Source: Acidimicrobiia bacterium (GTDB lineage Bacteria > Actinomycetota > Acidimicrobiia > Spongiisociales > ZC4RG35). From it: DNA of 60,759 nucleotides. The notes beneath the pieces were generated by a model, which saw only the letters and a list, made by a program, of their open reading frames with translations, searched no databases and was not told where the DNA came from. The number at the start of each line of letters is the position of its first letter. Position 1 is the stretch's first letter. Of this stretch, positions 16,146-24,357 are shown one piece after another. A program made the translations under genes and the position numbers. The stretch covers positions 1-60,759 of the forward strand of contig JAICRU010000006.1 in the NCBI GenBank assembly GCA_025937235.1, read 5' to 3'.

Positions 16146-17759
16146 ATGGAATTGTTCGAAACATGGGCCCTGACACTCATCGTGTTCCTGCCTCTGGCCG
16201 GAGTCCTGCTCCTCGGTCTGGTGCCCAAGGCCAACGAACGCGCCCTCAAGGCGATCTCACTGCTCGTGACCCTGGCCGCTTTCGCCGTCTCCGTGGGGGT
16301 GATCTTCCGGTTCGACTTCTCCGGTCTCCCCTACAACACGTATCAGTTCGAGGTGACCGAGACCTGGATCGGTGCGATCAACGCCAACTATCACCTCGGG
16401 GTCGACGGGATCAGCCTCCCCCTCCTCGTCCTCTCCACCTTCATCATGGTCCTGGCGGTCATCTACAGCTGGAACCACTGGGAGGAGCCCCGCAACCCGA
16501 AGGCGTTCCTCATCCTGATGATGATCCTGGCCACCGGGCTCAACGGCACCTTCGTCGCCCTGGACCTGGTCCTCTTCTTCATCTTCTTCGAGGTGGTCCT
16601 GCTCCCCATGTACTTCATGATCGGGATCTGGGGCGATCGGACGCCCCGTCTCATACCCGGATTCGGGCGCGAGGTGCAGACCCGTCTTTATGCCGCCATC
16701 AAGTTCTTCCTCTTCACACTGTTCGGTTCCGCCTTCATGCTGCTCGGCTTCCTCGCCCTGTATTTCGAGTCGGGGAACTCGGGCGAACGCACCTTCGACA
16801 TCCCGCTGCTCACCGAGCTCGGTGCCTCAGGCGCCTTCACCGGCACATTCGCATTCCTCGTCTTCGGGGCGATGTTCCTGGGCTTCGCGGTCAAGGTCCC
16901 GATGTGGCCGCTCCACACCTGGCTCCCCGACGCCCATACCGCCGCCCCCACCGTCGGCTCGGTCCTTCTGGCAGCGATCATGCTGAAACTCGGCTCCTAC
17001 GGGTTCGTCAGGATCTCTCTGCCGATCCTGCCCGAGGAGGCCACCCGTTGGGCCCCGGCGATCGCCATCCTCGCCGTGATCGGGATCATCTACGGCTCAC
17101 TGGCCTGTCTGGCCCAGACCGACATGAAACGGCTGATCGCCTTCTCGTCGGTCGGCCATATGGGCTTCGTCATGCTGGGGATCGCCACCCTCACCGACGT
17201 CGGCATCAATGCGTCGATCATCGGGATGGTTGCCCATGGCTTGATCACCGGTCTGCTCTTCTTCCTGGCCGGATCGATGTCACATCGTTACCACACCAGG
17301 GAGATGTCCCGTCTCGGGGGCAACATGAAACTGATGCCCGTCATGGGAGGCATTCTCGCCTTCACCGCGATGGCCTCCCTCGGGCTGCCCGGCCTGGCCG
17401 GCTTCTGGGGTGAGTTCATGTCCCTGATCGGGTCTTACAACCCGCTCGAGGGTCTGTCCCTGGGTGTGTTCCGTACTGCCATGGTCCTCGGCGCCATCGG
17501 GACCGTCCTCACCGCGGCCTACATGCTCTATCTGCTCCAACAGGTCAATCTCGGTGAGCCGGGCGAGGAGTGGCAGGGGCGCGAGTTCCACGACGTGGAC
17601 CGCTTCGAGGCCACCGCTTGGGTCCCACTCATCGTCCTCATCGTGGTGATCGGCTTCTACCCGAAGGTCATCTTCAACTCGACCACGGACTCGGTCGTCT
17701 CGTTGGTGGAGACCGCGTTCAACGCCGAGACGACGGCGTCGTTGGGTCGTGGCGGATGA
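16146..17759 (+). CDS. nuoM: NADH-quinone oxidoreductase subunit M
   Basis: 537 aa, ~14 TM antiporter-like subunit. Motifs: FFEVVLLPMYFMIGIWG (TM5 Glu), FAVKVPMWPLHTWLPDAHT, GSVLLAAIMLKLGSYGF and KRLIAFSSVGHMGFVMLG. AGGAGAGG precedes the ATG by about 8 bp. It overlaps nuoN by 11 bp if nuoN begins at 17749. Confidence 0.95.
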   Translation: MELFETWALTLIVFLPLAGVLLLGLVPKANERALKAISLLVTLAAFAVSVGVIFRFDFSGLPYNTYQFEVTETWIGAINANYHLGVDGISLPLLVLSTFIMVLAVIYSWNHWEEPRNPKAFLILMMILATGLNGTFVALDLVLFFIFFEVVLLPMYFMIGIWGDRTPRLIPGFGREVQTRLYAAIKFFLFTLFGSAFMLLGFLALYFESGNSGERTFDIPLLTELGASGAFTGTFAFLVFGAMFLGFAVKVPMWPLHTWLPDAHTAAPTVGSVLLAAIMLKLGSYGFVRISLPILPEEATRWAPAIAILAVIGIIYGSLACLAQTDMKRLIAFSSVGHMGFVMLGIATLTDVGINASIIGMVAHGLITGLLFFLAGSMSHRYHTREMSRLGGNMKLMPVMGGILAFTAMASLGLPGLAGFWGEFMSLIGSYNPLEGLSLGVFRTAMVLGAIGTVLTAAYMLYLLQQVNLGEPGEEWQGREFHDVDRFEATAWVPLIVLIVVIGFYPKVIFNSTTDSVVSLVETAFNAETTASLGRGG

Positions 17760-19254
17760 TGGCTCGTCCCCGATGACCTTCGTGATCGATTACCTGGCGC
17801 TCGCCCCGGAGCTGGTCATCGTGGCGACGATGCTCGCTGTCTTCACCCTCGACCTGCTCCTCACACGTCCCAACAAGTTCTGGACTGCGACGGTGGCGGT
17901 GGCCGGCACTGCACTGGCCGCGGTCCCCCTCGTCATCCTGGCCGCCGAGGGCTCCACACGCTCGATGTTCGACGGCTCCTACGTGGTCGACGAGTTCGCG
18001 GTGATCCTGAAAGGGGTCTTCATCGTCTCCGCCTACATCGTGCTACTGATGTCGCACCACTACATCGAGTCGGATCGGTATTACCAGGGGGAGTACTACT
18101 TCCTGCTCCTCGCTTCGGTCCTCGGCTCTCTCGTCATGGCTTCGGCCCGCGACCTGATCATCCTCTTCATCGGCCTGGAGCTGACGACGGGCCCGCTCTA
18201 CCTGCTGGCCGGCTGGAGAAAGGGGGACGCCAAATCCAACGAGGCGTCGATGAAGTACTTCATCCTTGGTGTCCTCTCTACGGCAATCCTGCTCTACGGG
18301 ATGTCGATGCTCTACGGGCTCACCGGTGAGATCACCTTCGCCGGTCTTGCGCAGACCACCGCCGACCTGGCCGACGAGCCCGCCGTCGTCGTTGCCCTCT
18401 TCGGCCTGATCGTCGGATTCGGCTTCAAGATCTCAGCAGTGCCGTTCCATTTCTGGGCGCCGGACACATACGAGGGGGCGCCGACCCCCGTTACCGCCTA
18501 TCTGTCGGTCAACTCCAAGGCAGCCGGGTTTGTCGCCTTTCTCCTCGTCATGTACCAGGCCCTGCCCGGTCTGTCCGACATCTGGGCACCTGCGCTGTGG
18601 ATACTGGCCGCGGCGTCGATGACAGTCGGCAACCTGGCCGCCCTCCGTCAGACCAACATCGTTCGTCTCCTCGCTTACTCGTCGATAGCCCAGGCCGGGT
18701 TCATGCTCGTCCCGTTCGCGGCGGCCGCCGTGGCCGACGCCGACCTGGCGGAAGCTTTCTCGGCGACCCTGATCTACCTGGTCATCTATGCCGTCATGAA
18801 CCTCGGAGCTTTTGCGGTGGTCATCGCCGGAGCGAGGAAGACGCGGTCCGGGGAGATCGCCGGGTGGGCGGGCCTCGCTCAGGTGGACACGAGGCTGGCG
18901 GTCCTGGTCGCCGTCTTCTTCTTCAGCCTGGCCGGCATACCACCCCTGGCCGGATGGTTCGCCAAGTTCGCCATGTTTCGATCGGTCATCATCGCCGGTG
19001 GCGCGGCCACCGTGGTCCTGGCCGCGATAGCCGCGATCAACTCGGTGATCGCCCTCTATTACTACGCACGAGTGGTGAAGTCGGTGTGGCTCGACGATCC
19101 GGTGGGTGAGTTCGCTCCCGAGGCGGAGGCGGCACCGGCGGGCTCTCTGCGTCTTGCCCTGTTGGTCGCCGTTGCCATCACCGTGGTGATCGGCTTCTTC
19201 CCGGCGATCGCCACCTTCGTCGGCGACGCCAGCCGGGTCATCGCCAGCGGATAG
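17749..19254 (+). CDS. nuoN: NADH-quinone oxidoreductase subunit N
   Basis: 501 aa from GTG 17749 (ATG 17773 is equally possible), ~14 TM helices. Motifs: FIGLELTTGPLYLLAGWRKG (TM5 Glu), ISAVPFHFWAPDTYEGAPTPV and RLLAYSSIAQAGFMLV. Third antiporter-like subunit, last gene of the operon. No convincing terminator follows; a separate short gene begins 46 bp downstream. Confidence 0.95.
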   Translation: MADDGSSPMTFVIDYLALAPELVIVATMLAVFTLDLLLTRPNKFWTATVAVAGTALAAVPLVILAAEGSTRSMFDGSYVVDEFAVILKGVFIVSAYIVLLMSHHYIESDRYYQGEYYFLLLASVLGSLVMASARDLIILFIGLELTTGPLYLLAGWRKGDAKSNEASMKYFILGVLSTAILLYGMSMLYGLTGEITFAGLAQTTADLADEPAVVVALFGLIVGFGFKISAVPFHFWAPDTYEGAPTPVTAYLSVNSKAAGFVAFLLVMYQALPGLSDIWAPALWILAAASMTVGNLAALRQTNIVRLLAYSSIAQAGFMLVPFAAAAVADADLAEAFSATLIYLVIYAVMNLGAFAVVIAGARKTRSGEIAGWAGLAQVDTRLAVLVAVFFFSLAGIPPLAGWFAKFAMFRSVIIAGGAATVVLAAIAAINSVIALYYYARVVKSVWLDDPVGEFAPEAEAAPAGSLRLALLVAVAITVVIGFFPAIATFVGDASRVIASG

Positions 19255-19287
19255 GGCCTCACCTGGGCTGTAGACCCCCACCCCGGG

Positions 19288-19293
19288 TACCGT
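19288..19293 (+). promoter_or_regulatory. Putative -10 box (leaderless) of fxsA
   Basis: TACCGT ends 7 bases before the GTG start at 19301, with no Shine-Dalgarno between. It is one of a series of similar boxes in this window. Confidence 0.4.
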
Positions 19294-19300
19294 TGCCTCA

Positions 19301-19726
19301 GTGAGACTCCTCGCCGTGTTCCTGCTCGTGTCCCTCGCCGAGATGGCCGCCTTCCTCTGGGTGGGCTCTCAGGTTGGATTTGGTTGGGCCCTGGGGTTGG
19401 CCGTCCTCACCGCCGTGCTCGGGGCGATCCTGGTGCGGCGGGCCGGCCTCTCCACGTTGGGTCAGATCAAGGCGAAGATGAGCTCCGGTCAGGTGCCGGG
19501 ACGTGAGCTGAGTGACGGGGCAGCCATTCTCGTAGCGGGCGCATTTCTCATCTCGCCGGGATTCATCACCGACACGATCGGTTTCATGCTCCTCGTCCCC
19601 TCGGTCCGGTCCTGGGTCCACCGGGTTCTGTCCAGGCGGGTGTCGGCGAGATTCAATGTGTTCGTGCCTGGCAACCGATTCCGGGTGGACGATCCGGGCA
19701 TCATCGAGGTCGAGGCGATCGACTGA
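19301..19726 (+). CDS. fxsA: FxsA family membrane protein
   Basis: 141 aa. Three hydrophobic segments near the N-terminus ([61 protein letters not shown], the last carrying the family motif PGFxTD) followed by a soluble basic tail. FxsA proteins are cytoplasmic-membrane proteins; in E. coli FxsA relieves F-factor exclusion of phage T7, but its normal role is unknown. Starts with GTG. Convergent with the serine hydrolase gene, whose stop lies 20 bp away. Confidence 0.88.
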   Translation: MRLLAVFLLVSLAEMAAFLWVGSQVGFGWALGLAVLTAVLGAILVRRAGLSTLGQIKAKMSSGQVPGRELSDGAAILVAGAFLISPGFITDTIGFMLLVPSVRSWVHRVLSRRVSARFNVFVPGNRFRVDDPGIIEVEAID

Positions 19727-19746
19727 GGGCTCCGCCGCATGCCCGA

Positions 19747-20805
19747 TCACTCGCGAGGATCGTGCAGGCCGAGCTCGCTCGCGATTTTCTGGGCCACCGG
19801 CCACGACCCACGATCCTGGTTGCACAGGACAGTCACGGTGATGCCGGGCCCCACGTAGTGGGACACCACGGCGGTGACGCCCGGGTCGAGACCGCTATGG
19901 CCATAGATGATCGCCGAGTCTCCGTCGACGACCAACTCCATCCCGTACCCGTACGCCTCCTCTTCGTCGTGCGCGTGAGGCGTGAGCATCCGGGCCACGT
20001 TCTCCTCCGTGACGATCTTTCCCGCCCCGAGCGCATCGATGAATCGGTCCAGGTCCCGAGCGGTCGTGGTCATGCCCCCGTCCGGCATGCCCCGGGCGGT
20101 GAGCTGATAGATGTTCGATCGCCACGTATCTGGTGGTGTTGCGGAGACCACGTAGCCAGTGGCATAGCCTGCCGGCTCGAGATCCAGCTCGGCGAAGTCT
20201 GAGTCGGCCATGCCGGCGGGGAGAAGGACTTTCTCCTTGGCGACGTCGTAGAAAGACCGACCAGATACCCATTCGATGAGGATCCCGATAAGGACGAAAT
20301 TGGCGTCGCAATAGGAGTACTCGCCTGGATCCCCGCTGGCGGGGAGGTCGGCGAACAATGGGAGTAGGTCGAGTGGCCCTCTCGCCCGGCTGAAGGGGAT
20401 CCTCTCCAGGGCGGCCGTGAACGACTCCCAGGTCTCGTCCTCATCATCGTGATAGTTGGGCAGCCCCGAGGTGTGAGACAAGAGGTGATGAAGAGTGTGC
20501 CTCTCATCCAATGCACCCGGACGACGATCGGGAGGGAGGAACCCGATCAATGGCCGATCGAGGGAGAGGGAACCCTCCTCCACCATCCTCATCGCGGTGG
20601 CGGCCGTGATCATCTTGGTCACCGAGGCCACCTGAAGCCGGCTCGTCGTGCTCATCGGCACGCCATGCCCTCGATTGGCTACCCCGGCAGCGTGCTCGAA
20701 GAGCGTTCGACCCTGCTCGGTCACCAGGGCCACCCCGCTGAAGAGGTGCTGCCGGGCCTGTTCGTCCAACCAGGCGGCCAGGGCGCCCTTGTCGATGCTT
20801 CTCAC
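19747..20805 (-). CDS. Serine hydrolase, class C beta-lactamase-like fold
   Basis: 352 aa. Active-site triad elements of the PBP/class C fold: Ser61-Val-Thr-Lys64 (SxxK), Tyr-Cys-Asp-Ala-Asn as the YxN-like loop around residue 165, and GHSG near residue 300 as the third box. No signal peptide or lipobox, so it is likely cytoplasmic and more probably an esterase or peptidase than a resistance enzyme. Its GTG (20805) overlaps the stop of the upstream acetyltransferase as GTGA. Confidence 0.82.
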   Translation of the reverse strand: MRSIDKGALAAWLDEQARQHLFSGVALVTEQGRTLFEHAAGVANRGHGVPMSTTSRLQVASVTKMITAATAMRMVEEGSLSLDRPLIGFLPPDRRPGALDERHTLHHLLSHTSGLPNYHDDEDETWESFTAALERIPFSRARGPLDLLPLFADLPASGDPGEYSYCDANFVLIGILIEWVSGRSFYDVAKEKVLLPAGMADSDFAELDLEPAGYATGYVVSATPPDTWRSNIYQLTARGMPDGGMTTTARDLDRFIDALGAGKIVTEENVARMLTPHAHDEEEAYGYGMELVVDGDSAIIYGHSGLDPGVTAVVSHYVGPGITVTVLCNQDRGSWPVAQKIASELGLHDPRE

Positions 20806-21386
20806 CTGATGCCGCGCACCTCACCCCGACGAAGGGCCCGGAACTCGCGGTCGAGTAGCGACCAGAGGGTGTGGTCGACCCAGTTGCCCCTGATGAGGAG
20901 CTCCTCACGCAGGATCCCTTCACGGGTGAAGCCCAGCTTCTCCGCCACCCGATCCGAGGCGTCGTTCCCCACCGCGATGCGCAAGGTCACTTTGTGATAG
21001 CCGAGAGCGTTGAACGCCTCCTCGAGAAGCCGGTCGACGGCCTCGGTGCAGATCCCCTTCGAATGCTCGTCCGTCCTCACCCAGTACCCGAACTCGGCGA
21101 TCTTGCCCAGCTTCGAGACGGTCCACAGGGAGATACTCCCTACGTGACGCTCCGGGTCGGACTTGAATCGGATCGAGTAGTCCCAGGCGCGTTCTTCCTT
21201 CCACGCCTGCATCGATTCCCGGATGAAGGCGATGGTGTCGCCGTGCTCGTAGTCCAGCCGTGCCCACGGCAGCCACTGGTTGAGCTCGGGCAGGGACTTG
21301 CGCGCCGCCTCGTCGTATGTGGCGTGGTCGCGCCGGCTGAATCTCTGCAACCGGAGGCGATCTGTCTCGAGCACGGGCTTGGGCAC
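20802..21386 (-). CDS. GNAT-family N-acetyltransferase (RimJ/RimL-like)
   Basis: 194 aa. The start PVLETDRLRLQRF is the typical beginning of RimJ/RimL-type acetyltransferases. Later FGYWVRTDEHSKGICTEAVDRLL is the acetyl-CoA pyrophosphate loop (R/Q-x-x-G-x-G/A variant), and NDASDRVAEKLGFTREG is the motif B end. Probably acetylates an N-terminus or small molecule; substrate unknown. GTG start with TAACCT exactly 6 bp upstream, so probably leaderless. First gene of a two-gene operon with the serine hydrolase. Confidence 0.85.
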   Translation of the reverse strand: MPKPVLETDRLRLQRFSRRDHATYDEAARKSLPELNQWLPWARLDYEHGDTIAFIRESMQAWKEERAWDYSIRFKSDPERHVGSISLWTVSKLGKIAEFGYWVRTDEHSKGICTEAVDRLLEEAFNALGYHKVTLRIAVGNDASDRVAEKLGFTREGILREELLIRGNWVDHTLWSLLDREFRALRRGEVRGIR

Positions 21387-21392
21387 GGGGTC

Positions 21393-21414
21393 AGGTTATC
21401 GGCGGGCTTAATCT
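21393..21414. promoter_or_regulatory. Back-to-back leaderless -10 boxes of GNAT and Nudix genes
   Basis: On the minus strand TAACCT (21398-21393) ends 6 bp before the GNAT GTG. On the plus strand TAATCT (21409-21414) ends 8 bp before the Nudix ATG. The two start codons are only 36 bp apart, so both transcription units fire from the same short stretch. Confidence 0.45.
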
Positions 21415-21422
21415 GAGGCTCG

Positions 21423-21965
21423 ATGTGGGATCGCCTCCATCTCGTGTCCGACCTCGAGCTGGGCGAAGCCACTCATCTCGCTGCCGTCCTCGCGCCGCTC
21501 TACGAGGACAATATGGGTGAGGTGCGGATGGTGCTCACCAAGAGGCCCGACACCATGCCCACCCATGCCGGGCACATCTCCTTCCCGGGGGGGCGGGCCC
21601 ATCCCGACGACACCGGGCCGGTGGAGACTGCGCTGCGCGAGGCACACGAAGAGGTGGGGATCGAGCCTGCCAGCGTCGAGGTGCTGGGATTCCTCCCCCC
21701 CATAGACACCGTCGAGTTCAGGCCCTGGGTCGTGCCTGTAGTCGGGCGCGTCGCCACACCGCTCATCCTCGTCCCGAGCGAGCGCGAGGTAGCTCGGATC
21801 CACACGCCCCGGTTGGACGAACTGGCCGACCCGGATCGGTGGTGGCACGTGCCCTGGGACGGGCGCCAGGTGTGGTATTACGACCTCGATGGCGACACGC
21901 TCTGGGGGGCGACGGCTCATATGGTGAGGAGCCTTCTCGGGCTGCCCGAGTTCGTTCCGGGCTAG
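21423..21965 (+). CDS. Nudix hydrolase, CoA-pyrophosphatase (NudL)-like
   Basis: 180 aa. The Nudix box runs from about residue 56 to 80: FPGG followed by TALREAHEEVGI; the first acidic position is Asp rather than Glu. The upstream LTKRPDTMPTHAGHISFPGG closely follows the CoAse pattern (LTxR...L..HxGEVxFPGG). Such enzymes split CoA or related dinucleotides into 4'-phosphopantetheine and 3',5'-ADP. Divergent from the GNAT gene. Exact substrate remains inferred. Confidence 0.85.
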   Translation: MWDRLHLVSDLELGEATHLAAVLAPLYEDNMGEVRMVLTKRPDTMPTHAGHISFPGGRAHPDDTGPVETALREAHEEVGIEPASVEVLGFLPPIDTVEFRPWVVPVVGRVATPLILVPSEREVARIHTPRLDELADPDRWWHVPWDGRQVWYYDLDGDTLWGATAHMVRSLLGLPEFVPG

Positions 21966-22007
21966 ATTCCAGCGGATCTGAAGCCCCGCCAGCGTCTTAG
22001 AATCGGC

Positions 22008-22013
22008 GACTTC
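22008..22013 (+). promoter_or_regulatory. Putative -10 box (leaderless) of LCP gene
   Basis: TAGAAT, close to the consensus, ends 8 bases before the GTG at 22022; no ribosome site is visible between. Confidence 0.45.
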
Positions 22014-22021
22014 GGGTAACA

Positions 22022-23080
22022 GTGAGCCAGCCTGTGAAAAAACGCCTCTTGATCGGTGCTGCCGTAGTAGTGGGACTGCTCCTCGTCGTGGGAGCCGTCT
22101 TTGCGACGTCGACCTGGAACGATGTCAACCGGGTCAGCATCGAGCCCGACGACGGGCCCGTGGCCCAGCCCGAGACGGAACCAAGCGACGGCGCCCCGGC
22201 CGATGAGACCGAAGAGGCGGAGTCCCTCCAGGAGATGGAGGTCATACTCCTGGTTGGATCCGATTCCCGCGACCAACTGGCCAGCGTGCAGGGGTTCGGC
22301 GAGTTCGGCGGGCAGCGTGCTGATGTGGTCATGGTGCTCATCCGGCCTGCCGACGGCTCACGGGCCGCACTGCTCTCCCTCCCCAGGGACCTGCTGGTCG
22401 ACAACGTGTGCCAGGAGGGGGGCGAGCACCGTCTCAACGACGCTCTGCAAGGGTGTGAGGCGCTGAACGGGCCTACCGCCCTCACCCGCACTGTTGAGGA
22501 CGTCATCGGTCACGACGTCGATCACTTCGCCCTGATCGACCTGGCCGGCTTCCAGGAGGCCGTGGACGCTGTCGGTGGCTACGAGATCTGCCTGGAGCGC
22601 CCCGTCCGGGACCAGCGCGCCCAGCTCGAGCTCCCGGCCGGCTGCACCCAGGCAACCGGGGCGCAGACCCTGGCGTGGCTGCGTTCACGCAGCACCCAGG
22701 AGTTGACCGACGACGGATGGCGGGTCATGCCGGGGGTGAACGACCTCACTCGCAATGAGCGCCAGCGTGCGTTCTTGCTGTCGATGGTGGGACAGCTCTC
22801 CGATTTCGGCAGCCCGACCTCCGTCGCAGACGTGGCCCAGGTGATCGCGCCGTTCGTGACCGTCGACTCGGAGCTGTCCTTCATCGACGCGGTCAACCTT
22901 GCTTGGACCATGCGCGGCCTGAGCCGGGGCAGTATCGACGAGTTGGAGATCCCCGTCTCGGACGCGACCACCGAGTCCGGCGCGGCGGTCCTCGTGGCCG
23001 GGGTGGACATCGCCGATCTGGTCGATGACTATCTCGCCCCGGAGATAGCCGAGGAGCCGGGCGGGGCCTTCGCCGGTTGA
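22022..23080 (+). CDS. LytR-CpsA-Psr (LCP) family cell-wall ligase
   Basis: 352 aa. One N-terminal membrane helix (LLIGAAVVVGLLLVVGAVF), an acidic/Pro-rich linker, then an extracellular LCP domain: LLVGSDSRD, GGQRADVVMVLI, LSLPRDLLV and RLNDAL carry the Arg/Asp residues that bind the polyprenyl-pyrophosphate substrate and Mg. LCP enzymes attach teichoic acids, arabinogalactan or capsule to peptidoglycan. GTG start at 22022. Confidence 0.9.
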   Translation: MSQPVKKRLLIGAAVVVGLLLVVGAVFATSTWNDVNRVSIEPDDGPVAQPETEPSDGAPADETEEAESLQEMEVILLVGSDSRDQLASVQGFGEFGGQRADVVMVLIRPADGSRAALLSLPRDLLVDNVCQEGGEHRLNDALQGCEALNGPTALTRTVEDVIGHDVDHFALIDLAGFQEAVDAVGGYEICLERPVRDQRAQLELPAGCTQATGAQTLAWLRSRSTQELTDDGWRVMPGVNDLTRNERQRAFLLSMVGQLSDFGSPTSVADVAQVIAPFVTVDSELSFIDAVNLAWTMRGLSRGSIDELEIPVSDATTESGAAVLVAGVDIADLVDDYLAPEIAEEPGGAFAG

Positions 23081-23098
23081 TCCCCGCTCCTCGACGAT

Positions 23099-23188
23099 CC
23101 ACCCTCCCGCGTGACCATCGCCCCCACCTTCCCGCTGTGACCATCGGCCCCACCCGCTCGCGGTGACCATCGGCCCCACCCTCCCGCC
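23099..23188 (+). repeat. Tandem 26-bp repeat (3.5 copies) overlapping a start codon
   Basis: Units begin at 23111, 23137 and 23163, each starting GTGACCATCG and ending with a CCC-rich stretch; a 12-bp partial unit precedes them (23099-23110). The third unit supplies the GTG and first codons of the next gene. As 26 is not a multiple of 3, each GTG lies in a different reading frame. Confidence 0.9.
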
Positions 23189-24170
23189 TGGCCAGATCGA
23201 GACCAAGCGCTTCCCCATCGTCGGAGAGAGGAGCCCTTCGCATGAGCTGTCCGACCCGCAACGTTGGAGACTGGAGATAGTCGGGCTGGTTCACCACCCC
23301 ATTTCCCTGGACCTCGACACCTTCCTCACCCGGGCAGACCGCGAGCTCGTGTTCGACATCCACTGTGTCACCAGTTGGACCCGCTTCGGCGCCCGCTGGA
23401 CCGGGCTCCCCTTGAGGGACTTACTCGCAGAAGCGAAGCCCTTGGAGGACGCCCGATTCGTCTCCTTCGAGGCCTACTCGGAACGTGGTCATCACACCTC
23501 ACTGCCATTATCGCTGGCCCGGGACGACTGCTGGCTCGTGCACGCCTTCGAGGGTGCTCCCCTAGAGGTCGGCCATGGAGGACCGGTCAGGGTGGTCACC
23601 CCGAGCCGGTACTTCTATAAGTCGCTCAAGTGGGTGAAGCGGATCGCGCTTCTCGCCGAGGACCGTCCCGGCTGGTGGGAGGCGGGCTCCTTCTATCACA
23701 ACAACGCCGATCCTTGGGCGGGCGACGAGCGCTTCACCAGCGGGTCGATCAGACCCGACCAGGTGGCACGGTTCGTCGCCGCCCCCAACTACGACAAGTA
23801 CCGGGGGCGGGTGATGATGGGTCTCGACCTGAGGGCGTGGGTGCCTTCCAGCCTGGATCTTCGCCGGCTCTACCTGAAGAACTGCGACCTGAGGGGAGTC
23901 TCGCTGCCGGGCGCCGACATGCGAGAGTCGAACCTGTCCCTGAGCGATCTGAGAGGAGCCGATCTGCGCCGGGCCAACCTCGCCGGGTCCGATCTCGAGG
24001 GGGTCAATTTTGCCGGTGCCGATCTGTCGGAGGCCGATCTGTCCGGGTCTGCGCTGTCTGCCACCCGGTTCGTGGACGGGAGTGGGGCGGCCCATCTCGA
24101 AGGGGCGATATTCGAGGATTCCTTCGGGCTCGTGGAGGAGCAGGAGGAGTTCGTCGGTCGCACCCCCTAG
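23163..24170 (+). CDS. Sulfite-oxidase-like molybdopterin protein fused to pentapeptide repeats
   Basis: 335 aa in two domains. Residues ~1-205 match cytosolic sulfite-oxidase-like Moco proteins: LPPGQIETKRFPIVGE, then the Mo-ligand Cys68 in FDIHCVTSWTRFGARWTG, GGPVRVVTPSRYFYKSLKWV and RPGWWEAGSFYHNNADPW. Residues ~231-320 are about 14 pentapeptide repeats (A/S-D/N-L-x-x pattern: CDLRG, ADMRE, SDLRG, ADLRR, ANLAG, SDLEG, ADLSE, ADLSG), predicted to form a right-handed beta-helix. No signal peptide or TM segment. The GTG lies in the last copy of a tandem repeat and lacks a Shine-Dalgarno, yet family conservation begins within ten residues, so the start is probably right. Reaction unknown. Confidence 0.88.
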   Translation: MTIGPTLPPGQIETKRFPIVGERSPSHELSDPQRWRLEIVGLVHHPISLDLDTFLTRADRELVFDIHCVTSWTRFGARWTGLPLRDLLAEAKPLEDARFVSFEAYSERGHHTSLPLSLARDDCWLVHAFEGAPLEVGHGGPVRVVTPSRYFYKSLKWVKRIALLAEDRPGWWEAGSFYHNNADPWAGDERFTSGSIRPDQVARFVAAPNYDKYRGRVMMGLDLRAWVPSSLDLRRLYLKNCDLRGVSLPGADMRESNLSLSDLRGADLRRANLAGSDLEGVNFAGADLSEADLSGSALSATRFVDGSGAAHLEGAIFEDSFGLVEEQEEFVGRTP

Positions 24171-24357
24171 GCTCGCCCGGCTCCAGCTGCGCAGAGCCTC
24201 ATTCGGCCAAGGCCCGGCCCATGCTCCGCTGTGATCGACCACCACACTGGAGCCCCAGGTGTTGGAGTCCCGAAGCAGAGCATGACCCTCATGGATGGGA
24301 GCAGCGTCGGGGTGCTCGTGCGTTGCGGTCCGTGGCGTCACGGGCGAGAATCCGCAC

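Noticed and set aside
19747..20805. Antibiotic resistance beta-lactamase
   Set aside because: The class C-like motifs are present but there is no export signal and the gene is paired with a GNAT; a general serine hydrolase is more likely.
23099..23188. Possible CRISPR array
   Set aside because: The repeats are directly adjacent with no spacers and no cas genes are present.
24171..24357. T-box or trp leader upstream of trpS
   Set aside because: No T-box core sequence, no anticodon-specifier stem and no Trp-rich leader peptide were found. I see no convincing element in this 187 bp.
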